Positions 17,734-27,533 of a DNA stretch of 64,000 bases are shown piece after piece. Source of the stretch: Chitinophaga sp. H8 (GTDB lineage: Bacteria; Bacteroidota; Bacteroidia; Chitinophagales; Chitinophagaceae); the NCBI RefSeq assembly GCF_040567655.1, contig NZ_JBEXAC010000004.1, forward strand, positions 166,579-230,578, given 5' to 3'. The position numbers were made by a program, and so were the translations under genes. The notes beneath the pieces were generated by a model. The model was not told the origin of the DNA, made no database searches, and saw only the letters and a list, made by a program, of their open reading frames with translations. Within the stretch, counting starts at the first letter, position 1, and every line of letters begins with the position of its first letter.

Positions 17734-18609
17734 TTGACATTGATATTGTATTATTTAGTTTTACCGGTTATCTACCTGATATCCCTGCTGCCTTTCCGCG
17801 TGCTTTACCTGCTCTCTGATGGCGTTTATGTGCTATTATACCATGTAATAGGGTACCGTAAAAAGGTAGTACTTGATAACTTACGCAACTCATTTCCTGA
17901 AAAAAGTGAACAGGAAATCCGGCAAATCTGCCGGGAATTTTATCATTATTTCTGTGATTTGTTCCTGGAAACTTTTAAAACGCTGACAATCAGCAAAGAA
18001 AAGATGCTGCGGCATTGCAGCTTCCATCCGGATACAGTTGCCCTTTTTGAGCAAATGGCAGCAGCAAAGAAAAGTGTAATCCTGGTAATGGGCCATAAAG
18101 GGAATTGGGAATGGGCAGGAAATACCTTCAGCATAGTTTGCCCGCAACAGCTGTATGTGATTTATCATCCGCTGGCCAACAAACACTTTAACGGGCTGAT
18201 GTATAAAATGCGTACCCGTTTCGGCACTAAGTTAATTGCCATGCAGGATACCTTCCGCGACATGGTATCCAACCGGAAAGAAGTCAACGCCACTGCATTT
18301 ATTGCCGACCAGGCCCCCAATCCTAAAAGCGCGCAGTGGCTCACCTTTATGCACCAGGATACGCCTGTATTTACCGGCACAGAACGGATTGCACAGAAAA
18401 TGAACTACCCGGTAGTATACGTTTCTGTAGTACGTGTCAAAAGGGGATATTATACGGTGTATGCTGAAGTGTTAATTGGCGAACCGGCCTCCACTGCAAA
18501 TGGGGAAATAACAACCTCCCATACACGAAAACTGGAAAAAGATATTCATGCGCAGCCTGCTACCTGGTTATGGACGCACCGGCGCTGGAAACATAAAAGA
18601 GAGCTGTAA
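17734..18609 (+). CDS. Lysophospholipid/lipid A acyltransferase (LpxL/HtrB family)
   Basis: A 291-residue inner-membrane protein with N-terminal hydrophobic segments and the acyltransferase motif His121-Lys-Gly-Asn-Trp-Glu126 (GHKGNWE). This matches the HxxxxE motif of lipid A late acyltransferases that add secondary acyl chains to lipid A. Upstream in frame a TAA lies at 17719-17721, and no ATG appears until well inside the fold. The start must therefore be TTG, at 17734, 17740 or 17746. The desaturase gene begins 34 bp downstream, so the two probably form one lipid-modifying unit. Confidence 0.85.
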   Translation: MTLILYYLVLPVIYLISLLPFRVLYLLSDGVYVLLYHVIGYRKKVVLDNLRNSFPEKSEQEIRQICREFYHYFCDLFLETFKTLTISKEKMLRHCSFHPDTVALFEQMAAAKKSVILVMGHKGNWEWAGNTFSIVCPQQLYVIYHPLANKHFNGLMYKMRTRFGTKLIAMQDTFRDMVSNRKEVNATAFIADQAPNPKSAQWLTFMHQDTPVFTGTERIAQKMNYPVVYVSVVRVKRGYYTVYAEVLIGEPASTANGEITTSHTRKLEKDIHAQPATWLWTHRRWKHKREL

Positions 18610-18643
18610 GTATACACCATTAAAATAATCTGAAAAGTATTTT

Positions 18644-19651
18644 ATGCTGGAAGGGAAAGACCTGATATTGGCTACAAAGCCTTATGCAAGTGAATTTAGA
18701 GGAAAAAGCTGGTTATACACTTTATCAACGCTTTGCTTTTTGCTGTTGGCGTTAACAGCTACTTTGCTGGCGCCCTATCTTCTCCTGAAGATTGCAGCCA
18801 GCATTTTATCTGGCCTGCTGATTGTCCGCATGTTTGTGATCTATCATGACCATCAGCACCATGCCATTCTGTACAAATCCAAGCTGGCTGATGTGATCAT
18901 GGCCATTTTCGGTATTTATGTGCTGGCACCCACCAGCATCTGGAAACGCTCCCATGATTACCACCACAAGCACAATTCCAAATTATTCAGTGCCAGTATA
19001 GGCTCCTATCCGATTGTAACCAGGAAAAAATTCCTGTCTATGAGCAAAGCGGAAAAACGGAGCTATCTGTTTACCCGGCATCCGCTCACCATTCTGTGGG
19101 GCTATTTATCCATGTTCCTGGTAGGGATGTGTATTAATTCTTTTCTGAGCAGCCCACGTAAGCATATGGACTCTCTGCTGGCCATTATTATCCATCTTAC
19201 TGCCAGCATAGCTGTTTACTGGTTACTGGGATGGCAAAGCTGGTTACTGTTTATCTTCATTCCCTTTTTTATCGCCTGTAGTATTGGCGCTTACCTGTTT
19301 TATGCCCAGCATAATTTTCCGGGGGTAACTTTCAGTGACAATGAAAGCTGGAGCTATGACAAAGCCGCCATGCTTTCATCCAGTTATATGGTCATGCCTC
19401 CCCTGATGGCCTGGTTTACCGCCAATATCGGCCACCATCATATCCACCACCTCAATGCCCGTATACCTTTTTACCGCCTGCCGGAAGTCATGCAAGGTAT
19501 TCCGGCCCTGCAAAACGCTAAAACCACTTCCCTGAAACCCAAAGATATCTGGGCATGTTTTCAGCTGAAAGTATGGGACCCGGAAATGAATCAGATGGTA
19601 GGCATTAAATCTAAAAAGCTGCGTGCCTTGAGCTATGAGCTACGAGCTTAA
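18644..19651 (+). CDS. Fatty acid desaturase-like membrane protein
   Basis: A 335-residue protein with four or more membrane segments and three histidine clusters: HDHQHH at 68-73, HDYHHKH at 104-110 and HHHIHH at 264-269, plus His223. This is the di-iron ligand pattern of membrane desaturases, which place double bonds in acyl chains, or of related hydroxylases. It follows an LpxL-like acyltransferase by 34 bp. The last 8 or so codons are made of a heptameric DNA repeat (19630-19650), so the natural C-terminus has probably been replaced or extended by it. Confidence 0.88.
   Translation: MLEGKDLILATKPYASEFRGKSWLYTLSTLCFLLLALTATLLAPYLLLKIAASILSGLLIVRMFVIYHDHQHHAILYKSKLADVIMAIFGIYVLAPTSIWKRSHDYHHKHNSKLFSASIGSYPIVTRKKFLSMSKAEKRSYLFTRHPLTILWGYLSMFLVGMCINSFLSSPRKHMDSLLAIIIHLTASIAVYWLLGWQSWLLFIFIPFFIACSIGAYLFYAQHNFPGVTFSDNESWSYDKAAMLSSSYMVMPPLMAWFTANIGHHHIHHLNARIPFYRLPEVMQGIPALQNAKTTSLKPKDIWACFQLKVWDPEMNQMVGIKSKKLRALSYELRA
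19630..19650 (+). repeat. Three tandem 7-bp repeats at a gene end
   Basis: GAGCTAT, GAGCTAC, GAGCTTA in direct tandem at the 3' end of the desaturase gene. Degenerate AGCT units continue to about 19697 (AGAGCTTTCAGCTAAAGGCTAACAGCTA). They supply the last codons and the stop of the gene. Confidence 0.7.
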
Positions 19652-19704
19652 GGCAGGGAGTGGGTTAAAAGAGCTTTCAGCTAAAGGCTAACAGCTATTT
19701 TATG

Positions 19705-20601
19705 CTACCGGTGTAATTCATAAGTATTAGCAGGTAATGATTCCGCCAGGTATCTCCGGTCCATTTCCGAAAGCGGGGGCATTTGAGCGGTAGCCAATGC
19801 ATCTTCCAGTTGCGGCATGGTACGGATACCTACTACCGCAGAAGTAACGGCCGGATGCTGTAATACAAACTGTAAAGCAGTACGGGCAGGGTGTCCCGCC
19901 GGTCCGGCGATTTTCCGTAGTGCCGCCGCCGCATAGCGGACTTCTTTCTCCGAGTAATTCAAATAAGGTACCGCCGGCTTATCCACCAGCAATCCACCAG
20001 CCACGCCTCCCCTTACCAGTACCCCAATACCATGTTCCTTCAGCAGGGGCAGGCAGCTTTCTTCGGGACGGCGGTCCAGCAGGCTATACTGCATCATTAC
20101 ACTAACAATATTGGAACGGCTGATATACTCCCGTATTACATTAGGACGGATAGAAGAAATCCCATAGTACCGGATCTTACCTTGCTGTTTCAGCAATTCA
20201 AAAGCGGAGATGGTTTCATCAATCGGATCATCCATTGTTCCTCCATGGAGCTGGTACAGATCGATATAATCGGTTTGCAGCCGGCGCAGGCTGCCTTCCA
20301 CGCAGGATAAAATGTATTCCTTACGGGGGTTCCAGTCCCAGCCACTACCATCTTTCCGCCACTGGTTGCCAGCTTTGGTAGCGATAATTACCTGTGCCCG
20401 CTTACCCTGGAAGGCTTTTCCCAGCAGTTCCTCATTTGCCCCTTTCCCATACAGGTCGGCGGTATCAAAGAAATTAATCCCCCTATCCAGTGCTTCGAGC
20501 AACAAACGGGTATCTTCCACCGGAGTACCGGTAAGGGACATTCCCCCAAAGCTGATTTCACTAATTTTCAGGGTAGATTTACCTAATACACGATAGTTCA
20601 T
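19705..20601 (-). CDS. Aldo/keto reductase
   Basis: A 298-residue cytosolic TIM-barrel oxidoreductase that reduces carbonyls with NADPH. The catalytic tetrad is readable: Asp46 and Tyr51 (DTADLYGKG), Lys76 (ATKAG) and His119 (YQLHGG). It starts with YRVLGKSTLKISEISFG, the usual first strand. It converges on the desaturase gene and has its own 219-bp upstream spacer. The substrate cannot be told from sequence. Confidence 0.92.
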   Translation of the reverse strand: MNYRVLGKSTLKISEISFGGMSLTGTPVEDTRLLLEALDRGINFFDTADLYGKGANEELLGKAFQGKRAQVIIATKAGNQWRKDGSGWDWNPRKEYILSCVEGSLRRLQTDYIDLYQLHGGTMDDPIDETISAFELLKQQGKIRYYGISSIRPNVIREYISRSNIVSVMMQYSLLDRRPEESCLPLLKEHGIGVLVRGGVAGGLLVDKPAVPYLNYSEKEVRYAAAALRKIAGPAGHPARTALQFVLQHPAVTSAVVGIRTMPQLEDALATAQMPPLSEMDRRYLAESLPANTYELHR

Positions 20602-20820
20602 TATACATCATTTTAAGATCTTAAAGAGATGGTTATCAGGGGATGCAGCGCGTTTTGACTGCCACCCGCCAGTTAAAGGTACAAAGCCTCCGGCTATCCG
20701 GTTTATTTATCAGGATTGTTCCATTTTACTTAGATTTGGGGAAGTCTGTTGTTTTAAGGCTTCCTCCAAACTATAAATTCGGGATAAGCGTTAATATATC
20801 TAGTTCCTAATGTACTTTAT

Positions 20821-22371
20821 ATGCCAATAAGAATTTCGTCGAGCGTTGCAAAAGTTATGGTGAGCCTGGTACTGGCAGGCGGATTATTTACAGCCTGCCG
20901 CAAAAAAGAAGTCGCCGACACTGGCACCAATCCACCTTCCGGTAACGGTACCCCTAAATCGGATGAAGATTCCCTGAAATACCTGATGTATAACATCATG
21001 CAGGTAAGCTATGCTGACGGGGGCCGTAATACGAGCTTTGACCTGCCTACCTATTACTGGTATCAGCAGGTACCTAAAACAGATCCTTTTTCTTCCAGCT
21101 TTGCCAAGGCGGAAGACCTGCTGACATCTTTGATCAGCTATCCGGTGGATGCCGCTAAGAACAAGATAGACCGTTACAGCTTCCTGGACCGTACCGGTAC
21201 CTTGTCGAACAAACTGATCAATGGTATTGTGGGACAAACCCAGGCCGATGTAAAAGGAGATTTCGGACTTCAGGCTACTTATACGAGAAGCGGGCAGCTG
21301 ATCGTGCTTTATACGGATAAGAATTCTCCTGCCGGGCAGCAGGGTATCCAACGCGGATGGGAAATTACTGCGGTGAATGGGGATAGTAATATCTCCTATG
21401 ATAACGGAGGGGCCAATACCAAGAAAGTAGAAGCAGCGCTGTTTTCGTCCAACCAGGTAACCCTTGCTTTTAAAGCACCCGGTGGGGCCAATATGGGTAC
21501 TTATTCGCTCAGTGCCTCCTCTTACAACATTAATCCGGTATTGTTCGACACGGTATATACCGTCAATAGCAAGAAGGTAGGCTATTTTGTTTTTTATACT
21601 TACGCCAGTCCTTTCGCCAGTAATGGCGCCCCTACCACTACCAAGCTGGAGCTGGACAGGGTATTTAATAAGTTTTCTGATGCAGGCATACGTGACCTGA
21701 TTGTAGATCTGCGGTACAATGGCGGAGGCTCTGTGAGCACTGCCCAGTACCTGGATAATGCCATTGCGCCTGCTGCTACGAAAGACAAGAAGATGTACAA
21801 CTATATCTACAATGATAAGCTGTCGGCCAATTTAAGCGCTTCCGGCCTCCCTGCAGGGATTAATTTTGCCGGCGGGGGTAATCTTCAACTGAATAATGTA
21901 TTCTTTATAGTGAGCGATAATACCGCCTCTGCCAGTGAGCTGACGCTGAACAATCTGAAGCCCTATATGAACGTAAAACTGGTGGGCGCCAAAACCTATG
22001 GCAAACCAGTAGGCTTTATCAGTTTCAATATTGCGGCCCATGATGCTACCGGTACCCGTAAATACCTGGCAGACCTGTACGCTATCAACTTTGAAACACG
22101 CAATGCCAATAACGAAGGGGGCTACTTCAGCGGTATTGACGTAGATCATCCTGCGCTGGATTACGTAGACGTTCCCTGGGGAGCGGCAACCGACGATAAC
22201 CTCAAAGGGATATTTGCCTATATTTCTTCCAATGGTACCTTTCCTGCTCCTACTCCCGGCGCCCGTATGGCAGCCCCTGACAACAACAGGGTAGCCCTTC
22301 CCGGCGCATTACGGTTAAATAGTTTTAAAGATATGGTAGACTACCAACTAGGAAAGCAATTGCAAAAATAA
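20821..22371 (+). CDS. S41 family peptidase lipoprotein (C-terminal processing protease-like)
   Basis: A 516-residue protein with a lipobox Cys26 (LFTAC), so anchored in the envelope. A PDZ-like part covers about 150-225 (GIQRGWEITAVNGD). The S41 core has DLRYNGGGSV at 296-305, the nucleophile region NTASASE with Ser370, and Lys395 in TYGKPVG as general base. Members cut proteins near the C-terminus or degrade peptides in the periplasm. The next gene starts 90 bp later but has its own spacer, so co-transcription is uncertain. Confidence 0.9.
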   Translation: MPIRISSSVAKVMVSLVLAGGLFTACRKKEVADTGTNPPSGNGTPKSDEDSLKYLMYNIMQVSYADGGRNTSFDLPTYYWYQQVPKTDPFSSSFAKAEDLLTSLISYPVDAAKNKIDRYSFLDRTGTLSNKLINGIVGQTQADVKGDFGLQATYTRSGQLIVLYTDKNSPAGQQGIQRGWEITAVNGDSNISYDNGGANTKKVEAALFSSNQVTLAFKAPGGANMGTYSLSASSYNINPVLFDTVYTVNSKKVGYFVFYTYASPFASNGAPTTTKLELDRVFNKFSDAGIRDLIVDLRYNGGGSVSTAQYLDNAIAPAATKDKKMYNYIYNDKLSANLSASGLPAGINFAGGGNLQLNNVFFIVSDNTASASELTLNNLKPYMNVKLVGAKTYGKPVGFISFNIAAHDATGTRKYLADLYAINFETRNANNEGGYFSGIDVDHPALDYVDVPWGAATDDNLKGIFAYISSNGTFPAPTPGARMAAPDNNRVALPGALRLNSFKDMVDYQLGKQLQK

Positions 22372-22461
22372 AATGACACCCATTTACTGTACTGTCATAC
22401 CTGTCGCTTTTCTTAGCAAAAAAGCCTGGTACATTTCCTGTCACATTGTTATCTTGCGGCA

Positions 22462-23394
22462 ATGTTGAGCTTGTTATACATGACATTTCACCTGATGGTA
22501 ACGGATAGTGTTCCAGCGAAGCCAGCCAACATTGTGGAATTCCCTTTAAAAAGCAGGGTAGAATTATTTTCAGTGCGGAACCGGTATGAGTTCAGTAAAT
22601 CTCCTTTTGGATTTAATACCAGGGACTATTCGGGGCTACGCCCCAAAAATGAGCTGTATGTAGGTGTGTATGGTCAATACAGGTGGATTGGACTGGCATA
22701 TAGCCGGAATGTGTATGGCCGTAAAAAGGATGCCAATGGCAATGAAATCAAGGCCACTACGATGGGGCTTTCCGCAATAGGTGATAAATGGGGAGGGATT
22801 GGTACGTTTCATAGCTACCGGGGATTAGCGATGGTAAACCGGCGTAACGAAAAAGAAGTGATCTACCCCAATCTGAAGTTCCGGGAATTAGCAGTGAGTA
22901 TTTATCATGTGCTAAACGGCGAGGATTTTTCCATGCGGGCAGCAATATCCTATAGTGCCCAGCAGATGCGTTCTGCAGGGTCTTTTTTTATATGGTTACA
23001 ATTAAATGGCCAGCAGTGGAATGCGCTGCCCTCTTTACAACAGGATAGTGTAAGCATTCCCATTGTAAAAGATGATGCTCCCTGGAAGAATGTTATCAGT
23101 GCAGTACCACAGTTAGGTTATGGCTATAATGTAATTTTTGGCACCAAAGGATGGGGCGCCAGCATTTTAATCCATACCGGTGTAGGCCCGGCTGTATTGT
23201 GGTCTGAACATGAGCCCAGGCAGTTTAAAGCCTCCTGGGCCCTGGGTGCTGCCGCACAAGTGGGCTATAATGGCCCCAAGTGGTATACTTACCTGCATGC
23301 AGATGAGAATTGTCAAAGCAGGATAGGCTTCACCAATCAATCCTTGTATATGGTGATGCAAAACGTTTTGCTCACCATAGGCCTGCGCTTGTAA
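22462..23394 (+). CDS. Putative outer-membrane barrel protein (possibly DUF4421)
   Basis: A 310-residue protein with an N-terminal hydrophobic stretch that could be a signal sequence (LSLLYMTFHLMV). Repeated amphipathic strands follow, ending in an aromatic/hydrophobic segment (MVMQNVLLTIGLRL), typical of outer-membrane barrels. The segment SPFGFNTRDYSGLRPKNEL resembles the DUF4421 family of Bacteroidota. The assignment is by pattern only; no function can be offered. Confidence 0.6.
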   Translation: MLSLLYMTFHLMVTDSVPAKPANIVEFPLKSRVELFSVRNRYEFSKSPFGFNTRDYSGLRPKNELYVGVYGQYRWIGLAYSRNVYGRKKDANGNEIKATTMGLSAIGDKWGGIGTFHSYRGLAMVNRRNEKEVIYPNLKFRELAVSIYHVLNGEDFSMRAAISYSAQQMRSAGSFFIWLQLNGQQWNALPSLQQDSVSIPIVKDDAPWKNVISAVPQLGYGYNVIFGTKGWGASILIHTGVGPAVLWSEHEPRQFKASWALGAAAQVGYNGPKWYTYLHADENCQSRIGFTNQSLYMVMQNVLLTIGLRL

Positions 23395-23401
23395 TGTATG
23401 C

Positions 23402-23860
23402 CTATTCCCTGGCATCATTAAACTCCAGCCAGTAGCCATCAGGATCCTGCAAATAAATCTGCTTTACCCCATCTACCCTCACAGTAGGTGTTTTGCCCGT
23501 ACCGGCCCAGTTGGTAAAATCTATTTTATGCTTATTCAGCACTTTGATAAATGCATCTACAGACGGGATGCTAAAACAAAGGTGGGTATTTTTGTCGTGA
23601 GGGATGGCAGCTTTGGCCCCCTGAATAAGATGCAGGTGGCTCTTTTCTGCAATGCGGAACCAGGTATGCTTGCCATCATGAAAAGGCTCAGGAATGGTAT
23701 CTATGCCTACAATATCCCTGTAAAAAGCAGTGCTTTTCTGCAGATCCACTACATACAATGCAATGTGATTCAGCACCGGCCTTTGCTGTGCACTGGCTTT
23801 TTCCTGTGTTCCCAGCAGGCTGGCACCTGCCAATAAACAAACGATCAGTAATTTTTTCAT
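23402..23860 (-). CDS. VOC superfamily (glyoxalase-like) exported protein
   Basis: A 152-residue protein with a signal peptide (LLIVCLLAGASLLGT) and one vicinal-oxygen-chelate domain built from two beta-alpha-beta-beta-beta halves. Likely metal ligands are the His in LNHIALYV, the second-half His (HLCFSI) and the Glu in YWLEFND. Export is unusual for this fold but common in Bacteroidota. Substrate unknown. It converges on the barrel protein with a 7-bp gap. Confidence 0.85.
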   Translation of the reverse strand: MKKLLIVCLLAGASLLGTQEKASAQQRPVLNHIALYVVDLQKSTAFYRDIVGIDTIPEPFHDGKHTWFRIAEKSHLHLIQGAKAAIPHDKNTHLCFSIPSVDAFIKVLNKHKIDFTNWAGTGKTPTVRVDGVKQIYLQDPDGYWLEFNDARE

Positions 23861-23972
23861 AAAACAATATACACCGCCCTGTTTATACTGTCAAGTACTT
23901 TCTTGCAGACAATAAGGGGACAAGGGATTGTAAACGTGATGGCATATCATCCGCGGGGATGCTCCCATAAAA

Positions 23973-24002
23973 AGCGGGGATATCAATAATGATATCCCCG
24001 CT
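23973..24002 (-). terminator. Rho-independent terminator of the M1 peptidase gene
   Basis: AGCGGGGATATC, 6-nt loop, GATATCCCCGCT: a perfect 12-bp stem. On the minus strand it is followed by TTTTATGGG. Confidence 0.8.
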
Positions 24003-24033
24003 ACTATTATTTCATTCCGGCCAGCCGGTGTTA

Positions 24034-25980
24034 TTATTCTGCAGCTTTCCAGGTATTATTTGCCGGATCTACATCCGGAAAGTCATGGTCCGGATCGATC
24101 ACTACTTCGGTAAGCGGAGAAGTAGCGGCATATCTGAAAGTCCAGGTACCGCCACGCTGCCATATTTCCACTGGCAGTTTCACGGTGCTGGTTTTACCAT
24201 TAACTTCTTTAATCGCTATTACTACCGGCATCGCCATTTGTTCCAGGTTAACGATCGTGATCAATGCGCCTTTGGCAGGATCATTATCCACGTATTTTAC
24301 GTCTTTGACACCCTGATCCAGCTTCCAGCTATTGAGGAACCAGCCCCGCCAGAACCAGCCCAGATCTTCCCCTGCTGCATTTTCCATGGTACGGAAGAAG
24401 TCGTTGGGTGTAGGATGTTTATATGCCCAGCGTTTGATGTAAGTACGGAAAGCATAATCAAAACGCTCTTCTCCCAACACCTGACTGCGTAATAAGCGCA
24501 TGGCCATAGCAGGTTTGTAATAGGCCCCTACCGCCAAAGCACCTGGCTGTATTACTTCGGGGCTGCTCATCACCACTTCCGAAGCAGGGCCGAGAATAGC
24601 ATTTGCTGCCCGCTGTGCATCCGGCCTTTTATAAAACTCCCCATTGTTGAACGCTTTGGTACCAATTTCATTAATGAACGTATTTAATCCTTCATCCATC
24701 CAGGCATATTTGCGTTCGTTAGAACCCACCAGCATCGGGAACCAGTTGTGTCCAAATTCGTGATTGGTGACAAACCACAGTCCATCCTTCCTGCTTTTCC
24801 AGCTGCAAAATACAATACCGGGATATTCCATTCCCCCTACGATACCCGCCACATTGGTAGCTACCGGGTAAGTGTATTCATACCAGCTTTTGGAATCATG
24901 TTCAATACATCCCTTTACAAATTCAGTAGAGCGGCTCCAGGCATCCTGCCCTGCACTTTCTACCGGGTACAGGGATTGTGCCAGTGCTTTTTTGCCACTG
25001 GGTAAATCTATTCTTGCAGCATCCCAGATAAAAGCGCGGGAAGCGCCCCATGCAATATCGCGGGCATCTTTGCAGGTAAAATGCCAGGTAAGATTTCCCC
25101 TTGCCGCCGTATTCCCTAATTCTGTACTGTCTCTGATAATGACAGTTTGCGCACTGTTTTTAGCTTTGGTATAACGGCTTAACTGTACCGGAGTTAATAC
25201 CTGGGCCGCATTCACCAGTTCTCCGGAACCTGCCACTATTACGTTGGCCGGTGCTGTAACGGTGTAATCAAAGTCGCCATATTCCAGGTAAAACTCTCCT
25301 GCTCCCAGATAAGGTAAGGTATTCCAACCCAGTACATCATCATATACAGCCATCCTCGGATACCATTGTGCCACTTCATACACCCAGCCATTTTTGGTGA
25401 GCACACGGCCCATACGGTCGGTACCATATAATGGTATCTCAAACGCATATACTATTTTTATTTCAATAGTACCTCCGCTGGCTTTCAAAGCCTGTGGCAG
25501 GCGTATTTGCATACGGGTATCATTGATAATATAATCTGCCTCCTGTGTTTTTCCGTTCTGGATAAGGTGAACAGATTTTATTTCGTTTCCTTTTGTGAAG
25601 GTCTTGTTCGCATAGCGTCCACCACTGACCAGCGCAGTAGCTTCCCCCCTGGAGTCCTGCTGATATACGTTCTGGTCCAGCTGTAGCCAGAGGAAAGGTA
25701 ATTCTTCCGGGCTGTTGTTTTTATAGTTGATAATCGTGGTACCGGCTACGGTATGTTGTGCCGTATCCAGGGTTACGTTAATTTTATAGTCGGCGCGGTT
25801 TTGCCAGTATTTAGGTCCCGGAGCACCGCTGGCACTACGGTATTCGTTACCATCAGACTTATAAAATAAAGGGTCAAATACTTCGTGCTGATTATACCTG
25901 GAAGTAGTTTGGGCAGATGCAGCCTGCACGCAGCAAGCCGTTAGCCATAAGGCTGTAAAAATGATTTTGTTGTATCTCAT
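24034..25980 (-). CDS. M1 family metallopeptidase (aminopeptidase-like)
   Basis: A 648-residue exported zinc peptidase (signal peptide [20 protein letters not shown]). The zinc site is His407-Glu408-x-x-His411 (HEFGH) with Glu430 (DEGLNTF) as third ligand. The upstream GGMEYPG at 382-388 is the family's exopeptidase loop (GxMEN-like). An N-terminal beta domain precedes the gluzincin core, and about 200 residues follow it. It probably trims peptides in the periplasm or outside the cell. The gene stands alone, with a terminator and a 387-bp upstream spacer. Confidence 0.92.
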   Translation of the reverse strand: MRYNKIIFTALWLTACCVQAASAQTTSRYNQHEVFDPLFYKSDGNEYRSASGAPGPKYWQNRADYKINVTLDTAQHTVAGTTIINYKNNSPEELPFLWLQLDQNVYQQDSRGEATALVSGGRYANKTFTKGNEIKSVHLIQNGKTQEADYIINDTRMQIRLPQALKASGGTIEIKIVYAFEIPLYGTDRMGRVLTKNGWVYEVAQWYPRMAVYDDVLGWNTLPYLGAGEFYLEYGDFDYTVTAPANVIVAGSGELVNAAQVLTPVQLSRYTKAKNSAQTVIIRDSTELGNTAARGNLTWHFTCKDARDIAWGASRAFIWDAARIDLPSGKKALAQSLYPVESAGQDAWSRSTEFVKGCIEHDSKSWYEYTYPVATNVAGIVGGMEYPGIVFCSWKSRKDGLWFVTNHEFGHNWFPMLVGSNERKYAWMDEGLNTFINEIGTKAFNNGEFYKRPDAQRAANAILGPASEVVMSSPEVIQPGALAVGAYYKPAMAMRLLRSQVLGEERFDYAFRTYIKRWAYKHPTPNDFFRTMENAAGEDLGWFWRGWFLNSWKLDQGVKDVKYVDNDPAKGALITIVNLEQMAMPVVIAIKEVNGKTSTVKLPVEIWQRGGTWTFRYAATSPLTEVVIDPDHDFPDVDPANNTWKAAE

Positions 25981-26367
25981 GCGATTCAGAATAAAAAAGC
26001 GCCAATAAAAGCTCGTAAATATAGAATGATCCGGCTATTTAACCGGCAAAACATTTATAAACGGTAATAGCGCAATACCGGTACTTTCCGGGCAGCGCAG
26101 GCCTGTATCGCCTGATTATGAAATGCTTCCGATGATGATGACCTTAAAAAAGGGGATTGGGGAAACCCGCCTGTTGACCATACGAATACACAAAAAGAAT
26201 AATCTGTTTACTCCATGGCGCAATAATGCTTTTTGATTCCCGTTATACTGCCAGGGATGGCCCTCTGCCATTCTTTTTTGGATCAGTATTATTGCATAAT
26301 TTAGTGATTGTTAAAAGCGTACACCCATTGTTTGCGACTCAACTCACGACTATTAAATTCATTATAC
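25981..26367. other. Divergent spacer between the M1 peptidase and a secreted protein gene
   Basis: 387 bp with no convincing gene. The minus-strand side has TATATTTA about 35 nt before the peptidase start, a near match to the -7 element, and a small inverted repeat (CCGGCTATTTAACCGG around 26032-26047). Short open frames here have no coding signature. Confidence 0.5.
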
Positions 26368-27441
26368 ATGAAACGGATATTAGTATTGGTTACCTGCTTT
26401 TTCCCCCTTATACTGTGTGCCCAGACCAAGCTTACCCAACCTCAGATGGATGATTTTTCTGACAGGGCCGCTCATCACTTCCAGATTCCGAATGATTCTA
26501 TCATGGGATTTATTACGGATCAAATGACCCGCAGTGGTTCCGGCGGACTGGATGTAGATAAAACGATGGGCGAGCTTAAAAAGGACCCCGAAGCATTGGA
26601 TGCCGCCTTGAAGTATCTGTATCAATTCAGCAATTGTAACCGTCAACGCCTGATCGGAAATCTAAGGACGATGGGGATACAAAATGCGAATGTGTTTCCC
26701 ATGGCTACGTATATTGTAAATAAATATAAGGGGGAAGCCAAGGAACTCATGGAAGAGAAAGCAGCCTATGTAAAGCTGATGCCCAGCCCCGCACCTCCGG
26801 CAGCAGCAGCGCCTGTAGCCAGCAACAATGCGGCACAGCCTGAGGCGGCTAATACTACCAGTACTGCTAACACAGCTGCACCAACGCAAACAGCGGCTGT
26901 AGCCCCTCCGCCACCACCCGCTCCGGATCCCTACAACTGGGATGTAAGGAAAATATTCTCCCTGCATCAGCCGGAAAAATTTATTGAAATGTATGGGAAG
27001 GAAAACGTGATCACCCGGCAGGCGACTGATATGGAAGGCAATAACATCGGCCAGGCATATGTAGTATTTCCGGATAGTAATAATGAAATGCAGGTCATCT
27101 TCGGAGGCGATAGTACTACTACCGTAATCTTCAACAAGGAAAATGCAAAATGGAAATCGCCGTTTGGCATCAAGGTAGGTGATCCGCTGGCAAAAATTGT
27201 TAAAATCAACGGGAAAGATTTCAGAATAAACGGCTTTGAATGGGCCAACGGAGGTAGTGTGGATAGCTGGGAAGGTGGTGCGATGGATGGCAAAGGGGTA
27301 TCCATTACTTTCAAAGCAATGAATACCGGAGATCCTAAATTGTACGACCCCGTAACCGGTGATAAAAAAGTAAAATCAGATCATTCTTCTATGAAGAAAC
27401 TGGATGTGGTAGTAGAAGAAATCTCCTTCAAGAGTAATTAA
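26368..27441 (+). CDS. Secreted protein with Ala/Pro linker, function unknown
   Basis: A 357-residue protein starting MKRILVLVTCFF, a clean signal peptide; the upstream in-frame ATG at 26308 would bury it, so 26368 is chosen. Three parts can be seen: a helical N-terminal third, a low-complexity Ala/Thr/Pro linker (about 140-190), and a beta-rich C-terminal domain (IFSLHQPEKFIEMYGKENV... VGDPLAKIVKINGKDF). The last part recalls domains that compare a measured value with an expected slope, but I cannot name the family. A terminator shared with the GH109 gene follows. Confidence 0.65.
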   Translation: MKRILVLVTCFFPLILCAQTKLTQPQMDDFSDRAAHHFQIPNDSIMGFITDQMTRSGSGGLDVDKTMGELKKDPEALDAALKYLYQFSNCNRQRLIGNLRTMGIQNANVFPMATYIVNKYKGEAKELMEEKAAYVKLMPSPAPPAAAAPVASNNAAQPEAANTTSTANTAAPTQTAAVAPPPPPAPDPYNWDVRKIFSLHQPEKFIEMYGKENVITRQATDMEGNNIGQAYVVFPDSNNEMQVIFGGDSTTTVIFNKENAKWKSPFGIKVGDPLAKIVKINGKDFRINGFEWANGGSVDSWEGGAMDGKGVSITFKAMNTGDPKLYDPVTGDKKVKSDHSSMKKLDVVVEEISFKSN

Positions 27442-27457
27442 GTATACCACCTATCAT

Positions 27458-27501
27458 AAAATGGGGCTAACCATCAAAAGTAATGGTCAGCCCCGTTTTA
27501 T
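27458..27501. terminator. Bidirectional terminator between convergent genes
   Basis: AAAATGGGGCTAACCAT pairs with ATGGTCAGCCCCGTTTTA across a short loop, with two mismatches. A- and T-runs on both sides allow use in both directions, for the secreted protein (+) and GH109 (-). Confidence 0.75.
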
Positions 27502-27533
27502 TTGGATACCTGACAAACACCTGTTGCCGGCGA

